In this document: piece by piece, positions 1 to 5,706 of the stretch
How positions within the stretch are numbered: the stretch's first letter is position 1
Layout: every line of letters starts with the position of its first letter
Assembly: GCA_040755715.1 (NCBI GenBank)
Contig: JBFLXN010000168.1
Span: forward strand, 1 to 5,825
From: JBFLXN01 sp040755715 [NCBI: Candidatus Edwardsbacteria bacterium]
Lineage (GTDB): Bacteria > Edwardsbacteria > AC1 > JBFLXN01
Length of the DNA stretch: 5,825 nt
Direction: 5' to 3'
Made by a program: the position numbers and the translations under genes
Notes under the pieces: generated by a model
Told to the model about the DNA's origin: nothing
Databases searched by the model: none
Seen by the model: the letters and a program-made list of their open reading frames with translations, nothing else

Positions 1-144
1 CGACTTGTCGGGGGACAAGAGAAGAACAAGCCCAGAAGGCTTAAACGCTTGTCAGTGTTGATTTTCCTTCACTCCGTTCAGGATAAATCGTGCCAATTTT
101 AGACAAAATTTTAACAAAGTCGTGCATTTAATTGAAAAAGTGCT
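1..144. other. Non-coding leader upstream of yifB
   Basis: I see no coding region here. The first 60 bases are rich in small inverted repeats: a hairpin at 4-19, a 5-bp stem at 28-32 with 38-42, and a competing 6-bp stem at 26-31 with 47-52. These look like part of an intergenic repeat that may continue to the left of the window. A weak promoter-like pair exists (TTGATT at 58-63, GATAAA at 82-87, 18-base spacing), but each element matches consensus at only four of six positions, so I do not call a promoter. No strong Shine-Dalgarno precedes the ATG at 145; only a purine-rich stretch at 134-140 is present. Confidence 0.5.
4..19. repeat. Small perfect hairpin, 6-bp stem with GGGG loop
   Basis: CTTGTC at 4-9 pairs perfectly with GACAAG at 14-19 around a four-G loop. 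The motif ACAAG recurs at 26-30 and its complement CTTGT at 48-52, so alternative foldings are possible. It is too far from any visible gene end, and has no following T-run, to be called a terminator. It may be the edge of a longer repeat cut by the window start. Confidence 0.4.
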
Positions 145-1680
145 ATGCTTTCTAAAATTATTTCTAGCGCGGTCTTAGGGATTGATGCTTACCTAGTAGA
201 AGTGGAAACGAACATTGGCACACAACTACCTTCTTTTACCACTGTTGGTCTGCCTGATGGAGCAGTGAAGGAATCAAAGGAGAGGGTAGAGGCGGCCATC
301 AAAAATTCGGGATTCACTTTCCCTTTGAAGCGGATTACTATCAACCTTGCTCCAGCAGACATTCGCAAAGAGGGCTCAGCCTTTGATTTGCCAATTGCGA
401 TGGGTATTCTGACCGCAACCGAACAAGTTATCTCAGAGCAGTGCCATAAATTTGTAATCTTGGGCGAACTTTCTCTTGATGGTTCACTTCGTCCAATTCA
501 TGGAGCCCTACCCATTGCCGTCGGTGTCAGAGAAGCAGAAATAAAGGGGATTATTCTTCCAGAGGAAAATGCTAAGGAGGCGGCTATAGTAGAAGATGTA
601 GAAGTATATCCGGTGACGAACCTCAAAGAGGCAGTAGATTTTTTGAACGGAAATAAAAATATTGGACCATTCAAGGTTGACTTGAATGAAGTCTTCTCTG
701 AAGCTTCGGTCTACCCTTGTGATTTTGCTGAAGTAAAAGGGCAGGGGCAGGTAAAGAGAGCCTTGGAAGTGGCAGCTGCTGGTGGCCACAATATTATTAT
801 GATTGGACCACCTGGTTCGGGTAAAACAATGTTAGCCCGCCGTCTCCCGACAATTTTGCCAAAGATGACTTTGGCAGAGGCTCTGGAGACTACGAAGATT
901 CACAGTGTGGCTGGACTTTTGCCGCCCCATTCTGCCTTAGTGGCTACACGACCATTCCGTTCTCCCCATCACACGATTTCTGATGCGGGATTGATTGGCG
1001 GTGGAGCCCATCCCAGGCCTGGAGAGGTTAGCTTGGCTCATCACGGCGTCCTCTTTTTAGATGAATTGCCTGAATTCGGCAAGAATGTGTTAGAGGTAAT
1101 GCGCCAGCCATTGGAAGATGGAAGGGTAACTATTTCCCGAGCGGCGATGTCTTTAACTTATCCCGCCTCATTTATGTTAGCCGCCGCGATGAATCCTTGC
1201 CCCTGTGGCTACTTTACTGACCCTAACCATGAGTGTAGCTGCACTCCTGCTATGATTCAAAAATATATGGCAAAAATCTCCGGGCCGCTTCTTGACCGGA
1301 TTGATATTCATATTGAAGTGCCGGCACTAAAATATAAAGAACTATCAACAAAAGACCCTGGGGAACCTTCAGCCGCTATTCAGGAAAGAGTGAATAAAGC
1401 CAGAAAAATTCAGCTTGAACGATTCAAGGGCCGCAAGCACATCTTCTGCAATGCCCATATGCAACCTAAAGATATTCGTAAATATTGTGAAATAGACAAT
1501 CGTTCTGAAGAACTCTTGCGCACGGCCATTTCTCGCTTTGGGCTCTCTGCCAGAGCCTATGACCGAATCTTGAAAGTCTCAAGGACGATTGCTGACTTAG
1601 AAGGGACAGAACAAATTCAACCGACGCATATCTCCGAGGCCATTCAATATCGCAGTTTAGACCGCAATATGTGGATGTAA
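145..1680 (+). CDS. comM: YifB/ComM family AAA+ ATPase (Mg-chelatase-like)
   Basis: The 511-residue protein has the full usual length and domain order of the YifB/ComM family. Residues about 1-170 form the N-terminal ChlI-like (Lon protease-like fold) domain, starting with the family-typical [20 protein letters not shown] and including [15 protein letters not shown]. Residues about 190-395 form the AAA+ module, with Walker A GPPGSGKT at 221-228 and Walker B LFLDEL at 303-308. Residues about 400-505 form the C-terminal helical domain with the conserved [20 protein letters not shown] at 468-487. Four cysteines (C352, C354, C364, C366) form the family's CPCG...CxC cluster, likely a metal site. 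In Vibrio cholerae ComM is a hexameric helicase promoting branch migration in natural transformation; in many other bacteria the role is unproven. The start is fixed by the conserved N-terminus rather than by its weak RBS. purN follows after one base. The older label 'magnesium chelatase' reflects homology only. Confidence 0.95.
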   Translation: MLSKIISSAVLGIDAYLVEVETNIGTQLPSFTTVGLPDGAVKESKERVEAAIKNSGFTFPLKRITINLAPADIRKEGSAFDLPIAMGILTATEQVISEQCHKFVILGELSLDGSLRPIHGALPIAVGVREAEIKGIILPEENAKEAAIVEDVEVYPVTNLKEAVDFLNGNKNIGPFKVDLNEVFSEASVYPCDFAEVKGQGQVKRALEVAAAGGHNIIMIGPPGSGKTMLARRLPTILPKMTLAEALETTKIHSVAGLLPPHSALVATRPFRSPHHTISDAGLIGGGAHPRPGEVSLAHHGVLFLDELPEFGKNVLEVMRQPLEDGRVTISRAAMSLTYPASFMLAAAMNPCPCGYFTDPNHECSCTPAMIQKYMAKISGPLLDRIDIHIEVPALKYKELSTKDPGEPSAAIQERVNKARKIQLERFKGRKHIFCNAHMQPKDIRKYCEIDNRSEELLRTAISRFGLSARAYDRILKVSRTIADLEGTEQIQPTHISEAIQYRSLDRNMWM

Positions 1681-1681
1681 A

Positions 1682-2302
1682 ATGACTCACAAAATTCGTT
1701 TAGGTGTTCTTGCCTCAGGAAGAGGTAGTAATCTTCAAGCCATCATTGATAATATTGAGTCTGGAAAATTGGAGGCGGAAATCGCTGTAGTCATCAGTGA
1801 TGTAGAAAACGCTCAGGCTCTGGAAAGAGCCAGAAAGCATAATATCCCGGCCATATATATTCCCCCGGGAAAATTTAAGACGAAATTGGAACCAGAAATT
1901 GAAAAAGAATATGTGGATTGCTTTAACAAATATCAAGTAGAACTTGTCTGTCTCGCTGGTTTTATGCGCATCTTGAAAGAAACTATTCTCAATGCCTTTA
2001 AAGGAAGAATGATAAATATTCATCCGTCACTCTTGCCAGCATTTCCCGGATTAGAGGCGCAAAAGCAAGCCTTGGCCTACGGAGTAAAGTTTTCCGGTTG
2101 TACTGTCCATTTTGTCACCGAAGGTATTGATACCGGTCCCATTATTATTCAAGCGGTTGTGCCGGTGCTGGATACGGATACTCCAGAAAGTTTATCTGAA
2201 AGAATCTTAAAAGAAGAACACAAAATTTATTCTGAAGCCATTAGACTTTATGCTGAAGGGAAAATCAAAATTGAAGAAAGAAGAGTAATCATAAAGGAGT
2301 AG
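1682..2302 (+). CDS. purN: Phosphoribosylglycinamide formyltransferase PurN
   Basis: PurN transfers a formyl group from 10-formyltetrahydrofolate to glycinamide ribonucleotide, the third step of cytoplasmic de novo purine synthesis. The 206-residue length is normal. Visible family motifs are the N-terminal phosphate-binding loop LASGRGSNLQAI (10-21), the folate-pocket segment LAGFMRIL (91-98), the catalytic segment INIHPSLLPAFPG (111-123) with N112 and H114, and EGIDTGP (147-153) with D150. N112, H114 and D150 correspond to the N106, H108 and D144 triad of the E. coli enzyme. The ATG lies one base after the yifB stop with no clear Shine-Dalgarno, suggesting translational coupling. Its stop overlaps the region holding the strong ribosome-binding site of the next gene. 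All key residues are intact. Confidence 0.96.
   Translation: MTHKIRLGVLASGRGSNLQAIIDNIESGKLEAEIAVVISDVENAQALERARKHNIPAIYIPPGKFKTKLEPEIEKEYVDCFNKYQVELVCLAGFMRILKETILNAFKGRMINIHPSLLPAFPGLEAQKQALAYGVKFSGCTVHFVTEGIDTGPIIIQAVVPVLDTDTPESLSERILKEEHKIYSEAIRLYAEGKIKIEERRVIIKE
2295..2299 (+). promoter_or_regulatory. Strong Shine-Dalgarno for the M15-type peptidase gene
   Basis: AGGAG (within AAAGGAG at 2293-2299) sits 7 bases before the ATG at 2307 and inside the last codons of purN. It supports a start at 2307 rather than the in-frame ATG at 2397, which has only a weak GGA upstream. It also suggests that translation of purN and the peptidase is coupled. Confidence 0.7.
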
Positions 2303-2306
2303 AAAA

Positions 2307-3410
2307 ATGCGAAGCAAAAAAAACTTAGAAACTGAAGGACGCAGGAACTCAAGAACAAAAGCCACAGAATTACACAGAACAACATGGAAAATCTTAATGG
2401 TTTTTAAAGAAAAATCTGTGAAAATCTGTGGAAATCTGTGGCTAAATATCTTGGTTCTTTCGTTCTTCAGTGGTGTTTTTGCCAAAAACGAATACTTTTA
2501 TCGGATAAACCAGGAATGGCATAGTTCTGAGGTTTTCACTTACTGTGTCTTGCCAGGGCAAAAAGTTGAAATAGAAATTATAAATTTGCCTTCCGATAAA
2601 GAAATGTTGAAACAAATGAAAGATAGACGAGTGGCCTATCATAAAGAAAACCGAGCAACGGAAGAGATTTCGTTTTTGCCAATAGAATGGACTGCTCCTC
2701 AAGAACCAGGGCTCTATCCGTTAGGTGCTTTGGATTTTCTTCCACAAAATACTAATTTAACTAGTCGGCGCCTTTTAAACATAATTGTGATGATTCCGCC
2801 AGAGAAAGTAAAAAACGGAAGATTGAATGGCTTTCTCATAGGCCATTACCCAAAGAACAAAATGCCGCTTGGTTTTATTGAAGTAACCGAAGAAAACAAA
2901 GATACCTATATTTCAGAACACTTTCAATTGAAGGATTTTCTTTGCCCTCAAAATAGTGGATTTCCTCAATACCTCGTTTTGGATATGAAACTAGTGGAAA
3001 AATTGGAGATTCTCATCAAAAAACTCAATAGCGAAGGGTATCCTTGTAGTAAATTTGCTATATTGAGTGGTTATCGGACGCCTTATTATAATCGCTCAAG
3101 GCCAGGAAGGGCTCGTGAGAGCCGACATATGTATGGAGAGGCGGCCGATATCTTTGTTGATGACCTTCCCAAGGACGGAATGATGGATGACTTAAATGGA
3201 GATGGTCAAGTGAATATGAAGGACGCTGAAATCATTGCCAAGGCGACTAAGGAACTAAATGATTTAGGGATTTTACCTGGTGGCTACGCCGCTTATCCCG
3301 CCACCAAACAACACGGTCCATTTGTTCAAGTAGATACCCGAGGATATTCGGTTACCTGGAGGACAACAAGAAGAAAAACCTACTCTCATTTAAAAGGAAA
3401 AAGAAAATGA
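2307..3410 (+). CDS. Secreted M15/DUF882 (MepK-like) peptidoglycan peptidase homologue with EF-hand insert
   Basis: The 367-residue protein has an N-terminal export signal with hydrophobic core LWLNILVLSFF (44-54) and likely cleavage after VFA at 57-59. Next comes a beta-rich, probably Ig-like, region (about 60-180, including WTAPQEPGLYPLG), then an M15-type zinc peptidase domain (about 200-352). Family motifs are SGYRTPYYN (254-262), SRHMYGEAADIFV (272-284) with H274 and D281 as expected zinc ligands, and GPFVQVDTRG (337-346). Relatives such as E. coli MepK have FVH at the last motif; here the His is Q341, so a zinc ligand may be missing. Between the last two motifs lies a dockerin/EF-hand-type loop, D295-N297-D299-G300-D306, likely binding calcium. 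Known relatives cut peptidoglycan cross-links or D-Ala-D-Ala. With the 2307 start the signal is about 59 residues; a start at 2397 (M31) would give a normal 29-residue signal. Much of residues 9-55 is encoded by a hairpin repeat. Its stop overlaps the next ATG. Confidence 0.85.
   Translation: MRSKKNLETEGRRNSRTKATELHRTTWKILMVFKEKSVKICGNLWLNILVLSFFSGVFAKNEYFYRINQEWHSSEVFTYCVLPGQKVEIEIINLPSDKEMLKQMKDRRVAYHKENRATEEISFLPIEWTAPQEPGLYPLGALDFLPQNTNLTSRRLLNIIVMIPPEKVKNGRLNGFLIGHYPKNKMPLGFIEVTEENKDTYISEHFQLKDFLCPQNSGFPQYLVLDMKLVEKLEILIKKLNSEGYPCSKFAILSGYRTPYYNRSRPGRARESRHMYGEAADIFVDDLPKDGMMDDLNGDGQVNMKDAEIIAKATKELNDLGILPGGYAAYPATKQHGPFVQVDTRGYSVTWRTTRRKTYSHLKGKRK
2332..2470. repeat. Phased-box hairpin repeat, copy 1 (CACAGA type), inside the peptidase signal region
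   Basis: The core arms are 2361-2379 and 2424-2442, matching at 16 of 19 positions as inverted repeats. Boxes on the left arm start at 2363, 2373 and 2383 (CACAGA, CACAGA, CATGGA), exactly 10 bases apart. The right arm carries AATCTGTG three times, ending at 2420, 2430 and 2440, also with period 10. The inverted match continues outward to 2332 on the left and 2470 on the right: over the 36 left-arm bases 2332-2367, 27 match with one gap. The outer ends are CTGAAG and CTTCAG. The element lies wholly inside the peptidase reading frame, without a stop, and encodes part of its export signal. Confidence 0.75.
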
Positions 3411-4129
3411 AAGAAGAAAAAAATAAAATTAGTATTTTCTTTCTTTTCTTTTCCTGTTTAATTTTAGTCTTTATCGGTGTCAGTTTTTACCGTTTTTCCG
3501 AAAAGAAAAATCACTTAAGGAAGGAAATAGAGAAGAAGACTTTAATGATTGATTCATTATCTTTAGTCAATAGACTTCTAAAAATAGAAAATGAGGCATT
3601 AAAGACAGACCAGTTCTATTTGGTTGTCAATTCCCGTAACGGTCGGTTTTATCTGAAAAAGCGTGACAAAGTAGTCTATGAGGGCCCTTGTGGAGTCGGT
3701 CTCGGAAAAAAAAAATTTCCGGATGAGAAAGCCCAATTAAAAGAATGGGATTTTGAAACCCCTTTAGGAGAACGTATAGTAAAAGAAGTGATTAAAGACC
3801 CTTACTGGATTAGACCAAACTGGTTCTGGTTAGAACAGGGATTAACTGTCCCCCCCCCAGATTCAATGATTATTATCCCGGATTATCTTACTTTTGAAGA
3901 AGCCATCTTGGCTTATGAAGAACTGACTCCCGAAGAAAGACTATTGGTCAAAAATGTACCGGGCTATCTGGGTAAATACAAAATAGATTTGGGAAATGGC
4001 TATTTTGTTCATTTCGGTGAAATAAGTAAAGAGTTTAGAGTCAGTCATGGTTGTATCAGGGTTTCTAAAGAAGATCTGGAAATTCTTCAACAAGTATTAA
4101 AAAAAGGAAGTTCAGTTTTTATTTTTTAA
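3407..4129 (+). CDS. Membrane-anchored YkuD-family L,D-transpeptidase
   Basis: The 240-residue protein has a charged N-terminus, one transmembrane segment (about 9-30), a Lys/Glu-rich probable coiled coil (about 31-67) and a YkuD domain (about 69-240). The catalytic signature is H202 followed by SHGCIRVS (213-220), with C216 as the nucleophile. The domain begins with the typical FYLVVNSRNGRFYLKKRDKVVYEGPCGVGLG pattern (positions 70-100). YkuD enzymes form 3-3 peptide cross-links in peptidoglycan or attach proteins to it, outside the cytoplasmic membrane. C17 lies in the middle of the hydrophobic segment and lacks a lipobox, so this is a membrane anchor and not a lipoprotein. The start overlaps the peptidase stop as ATGA, with AAGGA at 3394-3398, 8 bases upstream. 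The gene carries two long homopolymers, A10 and C9. Which reaction this member performs cannot be told from sequence. Confidence 0.93.
   Translation: MKEEKNKISIFFLFFSCLILVFIGVSFYRFSEKKNHLRKEIEKKTLMIDSLSLVNRLLKIENEALKTDQFYLVVNSRNGRFYLKKRDKVVYEGPCGVGLGKKKFPDEKAQLKEWDFETPLGERIVKEVIKDPYWIRPNWFWLEQGLTVPPPDSMIIIPDYLTFEEAILAYEELTPEERLLVKNVPGYLGKYKIDLGNGYFVHFGEISKEFRVSHGCIRVSKEDLEILQQVLKKGSSVFIF
3706..3715 (+). repeat. A10 homopolymer inside the L,D-transpeptidase gene
   Basis: Ten consecutive A bases encode the end of G100 and K101-K103. Gain of one A brings a TGA within a few codons; loss of one A reaches a TAA about eight codons later. Either slip would leave only the anchor, coiled coil and start of the YkuD domain, without the catalytic Cys. 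Confidence 0.8.
3850..3858 (+). repeat. C9 homopolymer inside the L,D-transpeptidase gene
   Basis: Nine consecutive C bases encode the end of V148 and P149-P151. Loss of one C leads to TGA a few codons on; gain of one C leads to TGA about 12 codons on. Both stops fall before the catalytic Cys at residue 216. In this copy the frame is intact. Confidence 0.8.
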
Positions 4130-4135
4130 ACCCCT

Positions 4136-4235
4136 AGGAAATTATACCACGGAAACACGGAAGGATGGAGACACGGAATAATTTTTAAGATTCTGTGCTT
4201 CCTAAATTCCGTGCTTCCGTGGTAAGGTTTTTCCT
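4136..4235. repeat. Phased-box hairpin repeat, copy 2 (CACGGA type), filling the gap before the mutase gene
   Basis: The core arms 4145-4162 and 4207-4224 match at 17 of 18 positions. Pairing continues inward to 4179 and 4190 (10 of 17 further matches), leaving a 10-base loop at 4180-4189. AGGAAA at 4136-4141 and TTTCCT at 4230-4235 form a probable outer stem, separated from the core by short bulges. Left-arm CACGGA boxes start at 4148, 4156 and 4172, and a degraded box (GATGGA) sits at 4164, so the period is 8. The right arm mirrors this, with its third box also degraded. It could act as a transcript hairpin or terminator-like barrier, but no convincing T-run follows directly. Confidence 0.85.
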
Positions 4236-4241
4236 CGACCA

Positions 4242-5630
4242 ATGGAAAGCATAGACCCCAAAATCTTCAAAGCTTATGATATTCGTGGAATCTTTCCAGG
4301 GGAACTCCAGGAAAAAATTGCCTATCTGGTGGGCAGAAGTTTTGTTGAGTACTTGAGAATGAATGATTCAGGGAGACAAATATTCAAGGTGGCCGTGGGT
4401 CAAGATATGCGTCTTTCTTCACCGGTGCTTTTCAAGAATCTGGCGGAAGGACTACAACAACAAGGTGCTACCGTGATAGATATTGGATTGGTGAGCACTG
4501 ATGCCTTATATTTTGCCGTAGGAAAACTTGGCTTTGACGGCGGCATTATGATTACTGCTTCACATAATCCCCCCGAATATAATGGCTTCAAGATGTGTCA
4601 AAAAGAAGCCATTCCCCTTTCAGCTGACGAGGGAATCTTTGAAATTCGCGATTTGGTGCTAAAAGATAATTTCTGCCAAAGAGATAGGGGCTCCTCTCAG
4701 GAATTTGATATCGCTTCCGCCTACACCGAACATCTTCTGTCTTTTATTAATCCTGATAAAATTAAGCCATTTAAAATTGTAGTAGATGCTGGAAATGGAA
4801 TGGCGGGGAAAATTGTGCCTTCTGTCTTTTCTCACCTTCCCTGTCAATTAGTGCCGATGTATTTTGAATTAGATGGCTCTTTTCCTCACCATATACCAAA
4901 TCCAATTGAACCTAAAAATGTAGCAGAGTTAAAAGAAAGAGTTCTGTTAGAAAAAGTTGATTTGGGTGTAGCTTTTGATGGCGATGCTGACCGAATGTTC
5001 TTAGTTGATGAGAACGCCACTTCCTTAGGAGGCGATATAGTTACAGCATTGATAGCCAAGCATCTTTTGAGTAGAGAAAATAAAGCCACGGTAGTCTACA
5101 ATCTCATTTGCTCAAGAATTGTGCCAGAGATTATTGAAAGATACCGTGGTAAATCCATCAAAAGTAGAGTGGGGCATGCCTTTATTAAACCTTTAATGCG
5201 CAAGCATAACGCCATCTTTGGTGGTGAGCATTCAGGACATTTCTATTTTCGTGGACACTGGTATGCTGATTCAGGAATGCTAGCCCTTTTGGTAGTTTTA
5301 GAACTTCTTTCCGAAGAAGAGACAAGTCTCTCTGAATTAGTGAAAGAGATTGACCGTTACTTTCGCTCAGGAGAAATCAATGTTCGTTTAGAAAACATAC
5401 CCGAGAAATTGAAAGAGTTAGAAACAAAATATGCCAAAGAGTCGGCTAAAGAAATCAGTCGGCTTGATGGTCTTACGGTAGAATTTGATGACTGGTGGTT
5501 TAATGCCCGTCCTTCTAATACCGAACCATTACTGCGGATTAACTTGGAGGCAAGAACGAAAGAATTATTAGAGGAAAAACAAAAAGAAGTCTTGGAGTTA
5601 ATCGGAAATGAAACCACGAATAAACACTAA
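4242..5630 (+). CDS. manB: Phosphomannomutase/phosphoglucomutase (alpha-D-phosphohexomutase)
   Basis: This enzyme interconverts hexose-6-phosphate and hexose-1-phosphate in the cytoplasm, supplying precursors for GDP-mannose or UDP-glucose and so for surface glycans. The 462 residues match the usual family length and contain all four domains. Signatures are KAYDIRG (10-16), the phosphoserine loop TASHNP (105-110) with S107, the metal loop DGDADR (246-251) with D246, D248 and D250, the sugar-specificity loop GGEHSGHFYF (327-336), and the phosphate-binding loop RPSNTEP (423-429). GEHSGH is the form seen in bifunctional PMM/PGM enzymes, so glucose and mannose phosphates are both plausible substrates. 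The conserved N-terminus fixes the start, yet no Shine-Dalgarno lies at normal spacing; TAAGG at 4223-4227 is 14 bases away. The last five residues (TTNKH) and the stop come from a hairpin repeat. A promoter of its own was not recognised. Confidence 0.93.
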   Translation: MESIDPKIFKAYDIRGIFPGELQEKIAYLVGRSFVEYLRMNDSGRQIFKVAVGQDMRLSSPVLFKNLAEGLQQQGATVIDIGLVSTDALYFAVGKLGFDGGIMITASHNPPEYNGFKMCQKEAIPLSADEGIFEIRDLVLKDNFCQRDRGSSQEFDIASAYTEHLLSFINPDKIKPFKIVVDAGNGMAGKIVPSVFSHLPCQLVPMYFELDGSFPHHIPNPIEPKNVAELKERVLLEKVDLGVAFDGDADRMFLVDENATSLGGDIVTALIAKHLLSRENKATVVYNLICSRIVPEIIERYRGKSIKSRVGHAFIKPLMRKHNAIFGGEHSGHFYFRGHWYADSGMLALLVVLELLSEEETSLSELVKEIDRYFRSGEINVRLENIPEKLKELETKYAKESAKEISRLDGLTVEFDDWWFNARPSNTEPLLRINLEARTKELLEEKQKEVLELIGNETTNKH

Positions 5631-5706
5631 TAAACACGAAATCCGTCTTAGACGGGCAAAGAACTTTGTTACAAAATAATTCGCGTAAATTTGTGTTAAT
5701 TCGTGG
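5614..5706. repeat. Phased-box hairpin repeat, copy 3 (CACGAA type), overlapping the 3' end of the mutase gene
   Basis: The arms 5614-5640 and 5680-5706 match at 22 of 27 positions. Left boxes start at 5615, 5625 and 5635 (CACGAA, CACTAA, CACGAA), exactly 10 bases apart. Read on the complementary strand, the right arm gives CACGAA, CACAAA and CGCGAA with the same period. The middle box departs from the consensus on both arms. The loop holds a nested 5-bp stem, CCGTC at 5643-5647 with GACGG at 5651-5655, then CAAAG/CTTTG at 5657-5668. The left arm includes the TAA that ends the mutase gene. Confidence 0.8.

Noticed and set aside
508-789. Open reading frame on the minus strand inside yifB
   Set aside because: It has no recognisable motif and lies fully opposite a well-conserved gene; it is a shadow frame. 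The same holds for the other minus-strand frames in purN, the peptidase and the mutase genes.
145-1680. Magnesium chelatase for chlorophyll or cobalamin synthesis
   Set aside because: Length, domain order and the CPCG...CxC cluster fit the YifB/ComM family, and no tetrapyrrole genes are nearby.
2307-2470. Frameshift or misassembly at the start of the peptidase gene
   Set aside because: The odd, basic N-terminus is explained by the in-frame hairpin repeat, and the frame is open with a strong ribosome-binding site at 2295-2299.
3437-3496. Lipoprotein signal in the L,D-transpeptidase
   Set aside because: The only Cys (C17) is in the middle of the hydrophobic stretch, which continues after it, and the preceding residues do not form a lipobox.
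4136-4235. Classical Rho-independent terminator
   Set aside because: The stem is far longer than usual, not especially GC-rich, and the T-run is inside an outer stem rather than directly after the core. It may still impede transcription, but I do not call it a terminator.
5614-5706. CRISPR-like short repeats
   Set aside because: The repeating units are 8-10 bases with no unique spacers, and they form inverted arms rather than a direct-repeat array.
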